From: Pinirhizobacter soli
GTDB lineage: Bacteria; Pseudomonadota; Gammaproteobacteria; Xanthomonadales; Rhodanobacteraceae
Assembly: GCF_015905305.1 (NCBI RefSeq)
Contig: NZ_JADZLQ010000002.1
Coordinates: 1-64,000, forward strand
DNA: 64,000 bases
Reading direction: 5' to 3'
Position 1 is the stretch's first letter. Every line of letters starts with the position of its first letter. Position numbers and translations under genes: made by a program. Below the pieces are notes generated by a model, which was not told the origin of the DNA, searched no databases, and worked only from the letters and a program-made list of their open reading frames with translations. Shown here piece after piece: positions 34,899 to 48,729 of this stretch.

Positions 34899-36287
34899 TT
34901 AGACCTTGTCTTCACCCTTGGCCGATCGAAGCAGGCTGAGCGCCATGCCGATCACCAGCAGCGCGCCGAGCACCAGCACGCCCCATAGCAGCGGCTTGGT
35001 CCAGTCGAAGGGCACCTTGGCCGGTTGTAGGGCGGCTTCGCCCGCGGCGACCGCGGGTTCGCCCAGGTTGGCTAGCGGTGGCTGCCAGTCCGGCCCCTTG
35101 TCCAGGCGAAGTTTGTCCAGGGCAGCATCCACCGGCGAGTCGCCGCGGCGTGCGGCGTAGCTGCCCACCATCACACGGTACGGACCCGGGCCCTGTGCCA
35201 GGAAGGCGAAGCGGTCGGGGGTGAAGGCCACGCGGAGCGTGGGTGCCTGCTGCAAGACCGGTGTCGAGGTGAGTCGAAGCGCGTGCAGCCGGGTGTCTTC
35301 GATGCGCAAGGTGTTGGGCAGCGACTTGCCGGCCGTGGTGGCGATGGTGGCGGTGTCGCCCTGCCCTCCCACGGTGGTTGCGGTGACGTCGCCCAGCGGT
35401 GTCCAGGCATCGGTGGTTCCACGCGAATTCAATTGCACGCGTGCCGCTCCATTGGCCTGGGCCAGCTTCACCTGCACCGCGCCCACCGGCAGTGTCGCCG
35501 GCAGTTCGTAGACGAAGCCGTGGTCGCCATCGGCCTTGCCGCTGACCTCGACCCACTGGAAGGCAGCCATGCGCTGATCGCCCGCATCGACGAAGCTGCC
35601 TTCCACAGTCACGCCTGGGGTGTGTTCCACGTCCCAGGGCACGTCGCCGCCCACCACGCGCAAGCGGTAATAGCGCGCCGGCTCCCCCGACAGCTGGATG
35701 CTACGGCTGTCCACGGCATCGTCGCCTCGCGCGATGCTGGTGACAGTGACATCGCCTGCGCGCTCGTCCCAGTGCTGCAGGTCGTCGCTGGCATCCACCG
35801 CCAGCTCCAGTTGCACGTCGATGCCATCGAGCTTGTCGATGGTGATGCGTTCGGCCGAAATGGCCCGGCGCGCATCGACGATCCAGTGGCGCGGCGGCTT
35901 GGCGGTGAGTTCACCCGCACCCAGGTCGATCTGTACGCTGCCATCGCTGCTGCGACGGATATGGCCGGTGCCGTCCCGCTCGCTGGCGTCGCCAGGGACG
36001 GGAAGCAGGCGCGCTTGCAGATGGTACGGATGCGCCACGGCGGGTGCCGGTGCCAGAGGTGCCAACGGCACTTCCACGCCAAGCGAATTCACCACCACCA
36101 TGTCACGCAAGTTGGCGTCGGACTTGCCGTGGGCGTACAGCGCCGGCGTGGCTTCGATGCGGAAGGCATCTCCCGTACCGTGCGTATCCAGCGGGAACGC
36201 GGTGGCGTAATCCGTGCCGGGACTGGCGGCGGCCGTCCCTGAGGCAAGGAATAAAACACTGGCAAGCCAGCGAAGGTCAGGACGCAT
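34899..36287 (-). CDS. DUF3999 family envelope protein
   Basis: I start at the ATG at 36287 (MRPDLRWLASVLFLASG), which overlaps the end of the upstream gene, giving 462 aa. A signal peptide (about 1-22) precedes a large beta-rich periplasmic region (TDYATAFPLDTHGTGDAFRI, GHIRRSSDGSVQIDLG, RYYRLRVVGGDVPW) and one C-terminal membrane helix (LLWGVLVLGALLVIGMALSLL) with a short cytoplasmic tail. DUF3999 proteins are commonly paired with DUF2339 membrane proteins, as here. Their biochemical role is unknown; the architecture suggests a periplasmic partner of the large membrane protein. Confidence 0.85.
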   Translation of the reverse strand: MRPDLRWLASVLFLASGTAAASPGTDYATAFPLDTHGTGDAFRIEATPALYAHGKSDANLRDMVVVNSLGVEVPLAPLAPAPAVAHPYHLQARLLPVPGDASERDGTGHIRRSSDGSVQIDLGAGELTAKPPRHWIVDARRAISAERITIDKLDGIDVQLELAVDASDDLQHWDERAGDVTVTSIARGDDAVDSRSIQLSGEPARYYRLRVVGGDVPWDVEHTPGVTVEGSFVDAGDQRMAAFQWVEVSGKADGDHGFVYELPATLPVGAVQVKLAQANGAARVQLNSRGTTDAWTPLGDVTATTVGGQGDTATIATTAGKSLPNTLRIEDTRLHALRLTSTPVLQQAPTLRVAFTPDRFAFLAQGPGPYRVMVGSYAARRGDSPVDAALDKLRLDKGPDWQPPLANLGEPAVAAGEAALQPAKVPFDWTKPLLWGVLVLGALLVIGMALSLLRSAKGEDKV

Positions 36288-38994
36288 CGGCGGGCTCCGG
36301 AGTGGCGGCTGCGCGGCGCGGAGGCGCCGGCGCGAAGTAGCCGATGGCCGTGCACAGCAGGCCATAGGCAATGAATGAGGCGATACCAAACAAATTCCCC
36401 AGGTGGGAACGATCCACCAGCAGCAGCTTGGCCAGCACCACGCCCATCGTGACCGCACCGGCCAGCCACAGGCCGCGCTGGCCACGACGGGAACCGGCGA
36501 TCCAGGCCAGCACGCCCAGCACGCTCCATGTCACCGTCAATGCCATCTGCGCCACGGAGGATTCGGCGAGACTACCGTCCCACGGCACGTTGCCCAGGTG
36601 ATGCACGCCGCGCAGGGTGGCGCTGGTGGCGAAGGCCATCAAGGCCACACCCATCAGCAGTGGACGCAGGCGGCGTGTCGATGGCGCTACTTGCGGCGCT
36701 GAGAACCAGCCGAACGCCGCAGCCAGGATCGCCAGCATCACCATCTCCACCGGATTCACCAGCGGCACGAAGCGAAGCGGCGTGGCGGTACCTTCGGCAA
36801 ACAACGAGCAGACGAAGATCACTCCCAGCACCACGAACAACGAATGCAGCAGCATATCCACCGCCGAGTCTTCCGCTTGCAGTGGCCGCTGCACCCACGC
36901 CGGGCGGCGCAGTGTGATGAACCACAGCACCAGCGCGGGCGCCACCACCATCACCAGACGCCAGCTGTCATCCAGCCAGTGCCAGCCATCGGCCGCCGCC
37001 ACCAACGCGCAGGCGATCGTCACTGGTACGCGCCACCACCAGCCAAGCTGCGTGGTCGCCGCCAGGCGCGGGTGGCCTTGCAGGCAAACCATGGCGCGCC
37101 AGCCGCTGGCGAAGGTCACCAGCACCGCCAGCAACAGCCAGCCCCCGAGCACCTGCCACGACGGGATCAGGCACAGCACGATCAACACCATCGATACCCA
37201 GGTAAGCCCGGCCACCACCAGCCGCATCGCGGTGCCCAGCGCGTGCACCGCACCGCGTTGAAGCTCGGCCACCACCCAGGCGGTGATACCCATGAGGGCC
37301 AGGATGCCGGCCGCGGCGTGCGCATCGCCAAGGTGATTCGCAATCTCCACCGTCGTTGGTAGCAACCACCAGACGATGGTCCAGCCAAACAACACCACGG
37401 CAGCCACGCGCGAGCGCGGCTTTTCAGATCCATAACGGTGGTAGAGCCACGTGCTGGCCGCGCCACCCACCGCGATCAACAGCGCACCAAGGTAGTTGCG
37501 ATTGGCCACGGCGGGCGCCTGCCATGACGGCATGTGTCCTGCAGCCCACGCAAGCGCGGCAAGGCCCGCAAGGCCAAGGCCTGACCAACGGGCGAACCAG
37601 CGGTCTTGCCGCCACCCCAGCCATACAAGGCCCGCGCCCTCCACTGCAAAGATGCCGGCGGTGACGCTTGCACTGAGCGCCAGCGGCACGGCAAGCGTGG
37701 CAAAGCCGATCGCCAGCACCGCCCACGCGTCGCGCAGGATGCCCAGGTCTTTCTGCTTGCGTACGCTGTAGGCCACGAGCAGATACACCACCGCCGCCAC
37801 CAGCGCCGATACCGCCATCGCCTTGCCCTGCCAGCGCAGCAACGCGCCCTGCAGCAACAGGCTCACCAGCGGGTTGCCGAACAACAGGCAGGCATCGAGC
37901 ACGCGCTCGCGCGTCTGCGCCGCGCGGCGCAGATAGAGCCAGGGAATGACCAGGTAGAAGAAGAAATTCAGCAGCAGGAACGGTTCGGTGCTGGCGAACT
38001 GCTCGGGCTTGTACTGCGTCACGCCCCAGGCGACGCCCACGCCGAAGGTGGCGACGAAGCCCAGCAGGTTCAGCACGCGCCAAGCGCGCTTCCAGGCGAT
38101 CGCAAGGACCGCCAGGTTCAACAGCGCGTAGTAGGTGAACAGCGCCACGTGGCTGCCGTGGCCGGTGCTGGTAAGGATCGGTGCGGCGAAGCCGGCGACC
38201 AGGCCCAGCACGGCGAGCGCCAGCGAATCCTGCAGTACCGCCAGCATGCCGGCGCCGGCCACCAGCACCACCAACATGCCGAACGCTGCCGTGGGCGGCA
38301 GCAGTTCGTACAGGCGGAAGGCGGCAAACACGTCGATGGTCAGCACGCCGATCGCACCGCCCTGGAGCGATAGGGCGAACACGCGTCGCTTGAAGCGCTG
38401 CCGCCAACCGAAGGCGAGTGCAACGATCGCAGCCAGGGCCACCAGCGCCACGCGCACGGACACCGGCGCATGGAACATGCCGGCATCGGAGGCGTATTTA
38501 AGCAAGGCGGCGACGCCGGCGAACAACACCAGCATGCCGATCTTCACCGGCACGTTGCCTTCGGTGAACCAGGCGCCCACGCGATGGATCAGGGCATCGA
38601 CCCAGGTCGGGCGTGGCGGCACAGGGGGCAGCTCGGGAACGGGTCTATTGCGCGGTGGCGCGGGAGGGACAGGTGGCGGCGTGCCGGGGTCCACGGCGCT
38701 GGCCGGCACGGTTGGGGCAGCAGGTGTGGGAGGCGCGTCGATGTCTGGCAAGCGATATTCGACCACCGGTGGTGGTGATACGACCCCTGCTGGCGCCTCA
38801 CCGGTACGCGGCAATCTGCCGAAGATCCGCTTCGCCTCGGCCAGTTCCTTGCGCGCAAGGTCGATGTCCCGCCGTAGCCCCGACATGCGGGCCCAGGCGA
38901 TGCCCAGTATCGCGCCGAAGACGGTGGTAAAAAATTCCTGTTGCAGCGCGAATCCCAACACCGCGCCCACCAAGCCCCAGATGAAGTACATCAT
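36277..38994 (-). CDS. DUF2339 family large membrane protein
   Basis: The 905-aa protein begins with a hydrophobic helix (MMYFIWGLVGAVLGFALQ), a short coiled coil (LRRDIDLARKELAEAKRIFG) and a proline-rich linker (about 65-130). About 20 or more membrane segments fill the rest, with the DUF2339 pattern ALIHRVGAWFTEGNVPVKIG and MLVLFAGVAALLKYASD after the linker. The function of the family is unknown. The stop codon overlaps the DUF3999 gene start region by 11 bp, so both should be made together. This pair is inserted between lolA and rarA, genes that are adjacent in Escherichia coli. Confidence 0.88.
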   Translation of the reverse strand: MMYFIWGLVGAVLGFALQQEFFTTVFGAILGIAWARMSGLRRDIDLARKELAEAKRIFGRLPRTGEAPAGVVSPPPVVEYRLPDIDAPPTPAAPTVPASAVDPGTPPPVPPAPPRNRPVPELPPVPPRPTWVDALIHRVGAWFTEGNVPVKIGMLVLFAGVAALLKYASDAGMFHAPVSVRVALVALAAIVALAFGWRQRFKRRVFALSLQGGAIGVLTIDVFAAFRLYELLPPTAAFGMLVVLVAGAGMLAVLQDSLALAVLGLVAGFAAPILTSTGHGSHVALFTYYALLNLAVLAIAWKRAWRVLNLLGFVATFGVGVAWGVTQYKPEQFASTEPFLLLNFFFYLVIPWLYLRRAAQTRERVLDACLLFGNPLVSLLLQGALLRWQGKAMAVSALVAAVVYLLVAYSVRKQKDLGILRDAWAVLAIGFATLAVPLALSASVTAGIFAVEGAGLVWLGWRQDRWFARWSGLGLAGLAALAWAAGHMPSWQAPAVANRNYLGALLIAVGGAASTWLYHRYGSEKPRSRVAAVVLFGWTIVWWLLPTTVEIANHLGDAHAAAGILALMGITAWVVAELQRGAVHALGTAMRLVVAGLTWVSMVLIVLCLIPSWQVLGGWLLLAVLVTFASGWRAMVCLQGHPRLAATTQLGWWWRVPVTIACALVAAADGWHWLDDSWRLVMVVAPALVLWFITLRRPAWVQRPLQAEDSAVDMLLHSLFVVLGVIFVCSLFAEGTATPLRFVPLVNPVEMVMLAILAAAFGWFSAPQVAPSTRRLRPLLMGVALMAFATSATLRGVHHLGNVPWDGSLAESSVAQMALTVTWSVLGVLAWIAGSRRGQRGLWLAGAVTMGVVLAKLLLVDRSHLGNLFGIASFIAYGLLCTAIGYFAPAPPRRAAATPEPADAS

Positions 38995-39053
38995 CCTTTG
39001 CGCTCCCCTTGTAACCGCTCGCTGCCGCAGCGCCCCTCGCGCCGCGGCCAGCG

Positions 39054-39707
39054 TTAATCCTTGATCGGTTGCGTGCTGATCACCGGGGCGTCGCCGACCA
39101 CGTCGGTACCCTTCGGTGGGGTGAAGTTGAACGTCGCCGCCGGCAGTTCCACGTTGCGCTGCCAGTTGGAAAATTCGATCTGCGTGGTGTTGCCCAGCGG
39201 ATCCTTGAACGACATCTTCTTCAGGCCCGCGGCATCAAAGCCGAGGTCGGCATAGTCGAACTGCGGATCCTTGGCGGTGGAGGTAAGGCGCAGCCAGGCC
39301 ACGCCGTCCTTCTCGCCCTGCTCGGTCACCTTGAAATTCTTGTCGATCTGGCCGATGTCGGTGAGCACGGTAAGCGGGCTGTGCGCTTCCTCGCTGCTCT
39401 GCACCTTTACCGTGACCTGGTCGAGGTCGGGGTCGTACAGCCATACACGGCTGCCGTCGGCGACGATGGTCTGCTTATAGGGCGCTGTGGTTTCCCAGCG
39501 GAACTGGCGCGGCGCCTGCAGGGCCATCGTGCCGGAGCTGGACTTGCCCTTCTTGCCGTTCACGTCAAGCAGCACCTGCGAGAAATTCCCGCTCAGTGAA
39601 TGCATGCCTTTGGCGAACGCATCCAGGCGCTCGCGCGCAGCGCCGGGCGCGGCATGGGCCACGCTTGCAACGAGGAAACAGGCGGCGATGGCGAGGCGGC
39701 GGATCAT
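39054..39707 (-). CDS. lolA: Outer-membrane lipoprotein carrier protein LolA
   Basis: I start at the ATG at 39707 (MIRRLAIAACFLVASVAHAA), giving 217 aa with a clear signal peptide. LolA takes lipoproteins from the LolCDE exporter and carries them across the periplasm to the outer membrane. The family pattern is visible: ERLDAFAKGMHSLSGNFSQ, SSGTMALQAPRQFRWETTAP, YKQTIVADGSRVWLYDPDLDQ, VTVK, and NTTQIEFSNWQRN with a C-terminal ATFNFTPPKGTDVV. The gene follows ftsK by 40 bp on the same strand, the common gammaproteobacterial order. Confidence 0.95.
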   Translation of the reverse strand: MIRRLAIAACFLVASVAHAAPGAARERLDAFAKGMHSLSGNFSQVLLDVNGKKGKSSSGTMALQAPRQFRWETTAPYKQTIVADGSRVWLYDPDLDQVTVKVQSSEEAHSPLTVLTDIGQIDKNFKVTEQGEKDGVAWLRLTSTAKDPQFDYADLGFDAAGLKKMSFKDPLGNTTQIEFSNWQRNVELPAATFNFTPPKGTDVVGDAPVISTQPIKD

Positions 39708-39747
39708 GCGGTACACCTGGGAATGAAGCGGTTGGAAAACGTGTGGA

Positions 39748-42078
39748 TCAACGGCTCGGCGGTGGCGGCGCCAGCACTTCGCGGTTGCCATTGTGCTGCG
39801 GTGCGCTTACCACGCCTTCTTGCTCCATCTGCTCAATGAGGCGCGCGGCGCGGTTGTAGCCGATGCGCAGGTGTCTCTGCACGCCGGAAATCGACGCGCG
39901 GCGCGATTCGGTAACGATACGCACCGCCTTGTCGTACAGGGCGTTGTCGCCGTCGCCTTCCTCGGCATCCTGCGGCAGGCCCGAATCGTTGATGAACTTG
40001 CCGTCGCCCATCGACTGCACTTCTTCCAGCACGCCCTCGATGTAGTCGGGCTTGCCCTGGGCGCGCAGCCATTCGACCACGTTGTGCACTTCGTGGTCGT
40101 CGACGAAGGCGCCGTGCACGCGGTCGGGCGTGGCGGTGCCTGGCGGCAGGTACAGCATGTCGCCGTGGCCGAGCAGCGTTTCGGCGCCGGACTGGTCAAG
40201 GATGGTGCGCGAGTCGATCTTGGACGACACCTGGAAGGCGATGCGCGTGGGGATATTGGCCTTGATCAGGCCGGTGATCACGTCCACCGACGGACGCTGC
40301 GTGGCCAGGATCAGGTGCACGCCAGCGGCGCGCGCCTTCTGCGCCAGGCGGGCGATCAGTTCTTCCACCTTCTTGCCGACGATCATCATCATGTCGGCGA
40401 ATTCGTCGATGATGACCACGATGTGCGGCAAGGTGTGCAGCTGGTCGGCGGTCATGCCCGGCATTTCGGGGTTGGGCCGGAACAACGGATCGAGCATCGG
40501 CTGGCCGGCAGCCTCGGCTTCGCGCACCTTCTTGTTGAAGCCGCCGAGGTTGCGCACGCCTACCGCTGCCATCAACTTGTAGCGGCGCTCCATCTCGCCC
40601 ACGCACCAGCGCAGCGCGTTAGCCGCTTCCTTCATGTCGGTAACCACCGGCGCCAGAAGATGCGGGATGCCCTCGTAGACCGAGAGCTCCAGCATCTTCG
40701 GGTCGATCATGATCATGCGCACGTCTTTGGGGCTGGACTTGTACAGCAAGCTCAGCACCATGGCGTTCACCGCCACCGACTTACCGGAACCCGTGGTACC
40801 GGCCACCAGCAGGTGGGGCATCTTGGCAAGGTCGGCTACCGAGGGCTTGCCTCCGATGTCCTTGCCCAGCGCCAACGCCAGGGGCGACTTCAGCTGGTCG
40901 TATTTCTCCGAACGCAGGATTTCCGACAGGTAGACGATCTGCTTCCGGGTGTTGGGAATTTCCAGGCCGATCACGTTCTTGCCCGGGATCACGTCGACCA
41001 CGCGCACGCTCACCACGGACAGGCCGCGGGCGATGTCCTTGTCCAGGCTCGACACCTGGCTGCCGCGCACGCCGGCGGCGGGTTCCAGTTCGAAGCGGGT
41101 GATCACGGGGCCGGGATATACCCCCACGACCTTCGCCTCGATGCGGAAGTCCTTGAGCTTCAGCTCCACCTGGCGCGAGAGCACCTCGAGGGTTTCTTCC
41201 GAATAGCCGGCCGGCTGCGGCGGTGGTTCATCCAGCAGCGACAGCGGCGGCAGTTCGCCATCGGCGGCGGCGCCGGTAAACAGGGGAATCTGTGTTTCGC
41301 GGGTGGCGCGTTCGCTTTTGGCCACCGGTGCCGCCGGCGCCTCGATGCGCAGCGGCTCGCGCTTAGCCTGCTTCACCGCTTCGACCTTCTTCACCACCTC
41401 GCGCTCGGCGCGGGCCTGGCGGGCGGCGTAGACCTCCGGCGCCTGCTTGACCTTGCCGCCGAACCAGCTGGCGAGCTTCAGCACGCCCTGGCCGACAACA
41501 TCCATCAGCTTGAACCACGACAGCCCGGTGGCCAGGGTGACGGCGATCAGGAACATGGTGAGCAGCAGCAGGGGCGCACCCTTGTCACCGAAGGCGCGTG
41601 CCACGGCGTTGCCCACCCAGCGGCCCAGGATGCCGCCCGGCCCTTCCGGAAGCACGGCGGCATCGTGGAAGTTCAGCCACAGCAGGGCCGGGCCGGTAAT
41701 AAAGAAGAAGACGTAGCCGATCAGCCTTAGCGAAGGCTCCCACGGCGCCACGGTGCGCTCGCCGTGGTGGCGCAGCACCTGCACGCCCAGCACCAGCAGC
41801 AGCACCGGGAATACATAGGAGACCAGCCCGAAGATGTAGCGGGAGATGTTGGCGATGTTCGCCCCCACCGCCCCGCCGAAATTCCGGGCGTGGTCGACGT
41901 TGCCCAGGTGGCCCCAGCTGGGGTCCTGGTCGTTGTAGCTGAACAGGCAGACCAGCAGGTAGAGCGCCAGCGGCAGCAGCAACAGGGCCCCGGCCTCGCG
42001 CAGGCGGCGCCGGGCCTCGTCGCTGAGGCCCGGAGCCGGGGTTTTTTCCTTCTTGGTACTACCTGCGCTTCGCGCCAC
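39748..42078 (-). CDS. ftsK: DNA translocase FtsK
   Basis: The 776-aa protein is the septal DNA pump that clears chromosome ends during division and activates XerCD at dif. Four membrane helices occupy about residues 30-190 ([37 protein letters not shown]). The cytoplasmic linker is short (about 190-290), so this resembles SpoIIIE-length FtsK rather than the 1300-aa Escherichia protein. The motor has Walker A in [19 protein letters not shown] and Walker B in [14 protein letters not shown]. The C-terminal winged-helix gamma domain ([18 protein letters not shown]) should read KOPS motifs. The start is GTG at 42078 with a weak ribosome binding site. Confidence 0.96.
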   Translation of the reverse strand: MARSAGSTKKEKTPAPGLSDEARRRLREAGALLLLPLALYLLVCLFSYNDQDPSWGHLGNVDHARNFGGAVGANIANISRYIFGLVSYVFPVLLLVLGVQVLRHHGERTVAPWEPSLRLIGYVFFFITGPALLWLNFHDAAVLPEGPGGILGRWVGNAVARAFGDKGAPLLLLTMFLIAVTLATGLSWFKLMDVVGQGVLKLASWFGGKVKQAPEVYAARQARAEREVVKKVEAVKQAKREPLRIEAPAAPVAKSERATRETQIPLFTGAAADGELPPLSLLDEPPPQPAGYSEETLEVLSRQVELKLKDFRIEAKVVGVYPGPVITRFELEPAAGVRGSQVSSLDKDIARGLSVVSVRVVDVIPGKNVIGLEIPNTRKQIVYLSEILRSEKYDQLKSPLALALGKDIGGKPSVADLAKMPHLLVAGTTGSGKSVAVNAMVLSLLYKSSPKDVRMIMIDPKMLELSVYEGIPHLLAPVVTDMKEAANALRWCVGEMERRYKLMAAVGVRNLGGFNKKVREAEAAGQPMLDPLFRPNPEMPGMTADQLHTLPHIVVIIDEFADMMMIVGKKVEELIARLAQKARAAGVHLILATQRPSVDVITGLIKANIPTRIAFQVSSKIDSRTILDQSGAETLLGHGDMLYLPPGTATPDRVHGAFVDDHEVHNVVEWLRAQGKPDYIEGVLEEVQSMGDGKFINDSGLPQDAEEGDGDNALYDKAVRIVTESRRASISGVQRHLRIGYNRAARLIEQMEQEGVVSAPQHNGNREVLAPPPPSR

Positions 42079-42113
42079 TTATATAGCCAGTTCTGCTCGT
42101 TCGTTGGCGCACA

Positions 42114-45453
<3,340 letters not shown>

Positions 45454-45456
45454 GCC

Positions 45457-45861
45457 ATGAAACAATCGATCGTGCATGTCGCCCTGGTCGTCGACGACTA
45501 CGACGAGGCCATCGCCTTCTACGTCGGGAAGCTACGCTTCACGCTGGTGGAAGACACCTACCAGCCCGAGCAGGACAAGCGCTGGGTGGTGGTTGCGCCG
45601 CCCGGCTCCACCGGCACCAGCCTGCTGCTGGCCAAGGCAAGCAACGCCGAGCAAGCGCCCTTCGTCGGCAATCAGGCTGGCGGCCGCGTGTTCCTGTTCC
45701 TCAATACCGACGATTTCTGGCGCGATTACAAGCACATGCAAGCCGAAGGCGTGCGCTTCGTGCGTGAGCCTGCGGAACAACCCTACGGCACGGTGGCGGT
45801 GTTCGAAGACCTCTACGGCAACCGCTGGGACCTGCTGCAACTCAACGCGCGCGATGCATAG
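45457..45861 (+). CDS. VOC-family (glyoxalase-like) protein
   Basis: The 134-aa protein shows the glyoxalase/bleomycin-resistance fold: SIVHVALVVDDYDEAIAFYV, GKLRFTLVED, a central FLFLNTDDFWRDYKHMQAEG and the C-terminal YGTVAVFEDLYGNRWDLLQL. Metal ligands expected at the first histidine and the last acidic position (VFEDLYG) are present, so it may be an enzyme; the substrate is unknown. It begins 3 bp after the preceding stop codon and ends directly at the aat start, so the three are co-translated. Confidence 0.85.
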   Translation: MKQSIVHVALVVDDYDEAIAFYVGKLRFTLVEDTYQPEQDKRWVVVAPPGSTGTSLLLAKASNAEQAPFVGNQAGGRVFLFLNTDDFWRDYKHMQAEGVRFVREPAEQPYGTVAVFEDLYGNRWDLLQLNARDA

Positions 45862-46557
45862 ATGATCCACCTGCCCAAACTGCATCCTGGCGTGTCGGAG
45901 TCGTTTCCGGACCCGCGTACGGCATTGGAAGAGCCCAATGGCCTGCTCGCCTTCGGCGGCGACCTTTCCACCGACAGGCTGCTGTCCGCCTACCGCCAGG
46001 GCATCTTCCCCTGGTACAACCCGGGCGAACCGATCCTGTGGTGGTCGCCCAACCCGCGCTGCGTGTTCGAAACCGCCAATGTCCATGTCAGCCGCAGCAT
46101 GCGCCAGCTGCTTTCACGCAGCACGTGGACCTACACCATCGACAAGGCTTTCGGCCGGGTCATCCGCGCCTGCGCCGGCGAACGCGAAGGCCAGCGCGGC
46201 ACCTGGATCGGCGAGCCGATGATCGAAGCCTATGAAGCCCTGCATAGCGAAGGCCACGCACACAGCGTGGAGGTGTGGGACGGCGAAAACCTCGTCGGCG
46301 GCATCTATGGGCTTGCCATCGGCCGCCTGTTCTGCGGCGAGTCGATGTTCAGCCATGCCACGGGCGGATCGAAAGCGGCGCTGATCGCCCTGTGCCGGTT
46401 GCTTGAAAGCAACGGCATGCCGCTGCTCGACGCCCAGGTGACGAACCCACACCTTTTGAGCATGGGCGCGATCGAATTGTCGCGCGACGAATTCCTCGGC
46501 CACGCCGCGGCACTGGTCCGCGAGAAACGGCCTGCCGACATGTGGGGCTGGATCTAG
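45862..46557 (+). CDS. aat: Leucyl/phenylalanyl-tRNA-protein transferase
   Basis: The 231-aa enzyme adds Leu or Phe from charged tRNA to proteins with N-terminal Lys or Arg and so marks them for ClpAP. Family signatures are present: FPDPRTALEEPNGLLAFGGD, LLSAYRQGIFPWYNPGEPIL, WWSPNPRC, GTWIGEPMIEAYEALH, HSVEVWDGENLVGGIYGLAI, GRLFCGESMFS and LLDAQVTNPHLLSMGA. The ATG follows the stop of the VOC gene without a gap. The stop codon overlaps that of the convergent aldo/keto reductase gene. Confidence 0.95.
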   Translation: MIHLPKLHPGVSESFPDPRTALEEPNGLLAFGGDLSTDRLLSAYRQGIFPWYNPGEPILWWSPNPRCVFETANVHVSRSMRQLLSRSTWTYTIDKAFGRVIRACAGEREGQRGTWIGEPMIEAYEALHSEGHAHSVEVWDGENLVGGIYGLAIGRLFCGESMFSHATGGSKAALIALCRLLESNGMPLLDAQVTNPHLLSMGAIELSRDEFLGHAAALVREKRPADMWGWI

Positions 46558-47384
46558 TTCAGCGTATCCGGATTCGGCCCGATGCGATGGCCCGCATCCA
46601 GCGCCGCGATCTTACCCAGGTCTGCCGTGCTCAGCAGGAAATCGAACACATCGAAGTTTTCCTCGATGCGCGCCGGTGTCTGCGACTTCGGGATCACCAT
46701 ATGGCCGGTCTGCAGGTGCCAGCGCAGGATCACCTGGGCGACGGACTTGCCATGGGCTTTGGAAATCTCCACAAGCACCGGGTGCTTCAGCAGGTCGCCA
46801 CCCTGCCCCAGCGGGCTCCAGGCTTCGGTGACGATGTTCTTCTCGCGGTGATGTTTCACCACGTCGTCCTGCTGGAAATCCGGATGCAATTCGATCTGGT
46901 TCACCACCGGGGTAACACCGGTCTCGGCGATCAGATGGTCCAGATGGGCGGGATTGAAGTTGGACACGCCGACGCTGCGGATGCGCCCTTCCTCGCGCAG
47001 GCGGATCATCGCCTTGAAGGTGTCGACGTAAGTGCCCTTGGCCGGCATCGGCCAGTGGATCAGGTACATGTCGACGTAGTCGGTGCCAAGGAGCTTCAGG
47101 CTTTTGTCGAAGGCTCGCAGCGTGTTGTCGAAACCCTGGTCGGCATTCCACAGCTTGGTGGTAAGGAAAATCTCCTCGCGGGGAACACCGCCCCGGCGCA
47201 GGCCTTCGCCCGTGCCCTTCTCGTTGCCGTAGATGGCGGCGGTGTCGACGGAGCGGTAGCCGGTCTGGATGGCCTTGGCCACCGACTCAGTAGCCACGCT
47301 GTCATCGATCTGCCATACGCCAAAGCCCAGCTGCGGTGCCGTATGGCCGTCGTTGAGCGTAAGCAGGGGTTGCCTGGTGGTCAT
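46554..47384 (-). CDS. Aldo/keto reductase, 2,5-diketo-gluconate reductase type
   Basis: I start at the ATG at 47384 (MTTRQPLLTLNDGHTAPQL), with GGAG 8 bases upstream; another ATG lies 12 bases earlier. The 276-aa product is an (alpha/beta)8 NADPH-dependent reductase with GFGVWQIDDSVATESVAKAI, the catalytic aspartate and tyrosine in GYRSVDTAAIYGNEKGTGE, lysine in FLTTKLWNAD, histidine in YLIHWPMP, and the cofactor motif VIPKSQTPARIEENFDV. It resembles YafB/DkgB-type enzymes. The substrate in this host is unknown. It is convergent with aat, the two stop codons sharing bases. Confidence 0.9.
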   Translation of the reverse strand: MTTRQPLLTLNDGHTAPQLGFGVWQIDDSVATESVAKAIQTGYRSVDTAAIYGNEKGTGEGLRRGGVPREEIFLTTKLWNADQGFDNTLRAFDKSLKLLGTDYVDMYLIHWPMPAKGTYVDTFKAMIRLREEGRIRSVGVSNFNPAHLDHLIAETGVTPVVNQIELHPDFQQDDVVKHHREKNIVTEAWSPLGQGGDLLKHPVLVEISKAHGKSVAQVILRWHLQTGHMVIPKSQTPARIEENFDVFDFLLSTADLGKIAALDAGHRIGPNPDTLN

Positions 47385-47410
47385 GCGATGCTCCATAGGG
47401 AAAACGGAAA

Positions 47411-48664
<1,254 letters not shown>

Positions 48665-48729
48665 GGGGTCGATATGGGGGCTATGCGGCCAGGCCACTAG
48701 GATACCGCAAGCGCCATGACCGCCCGCGG

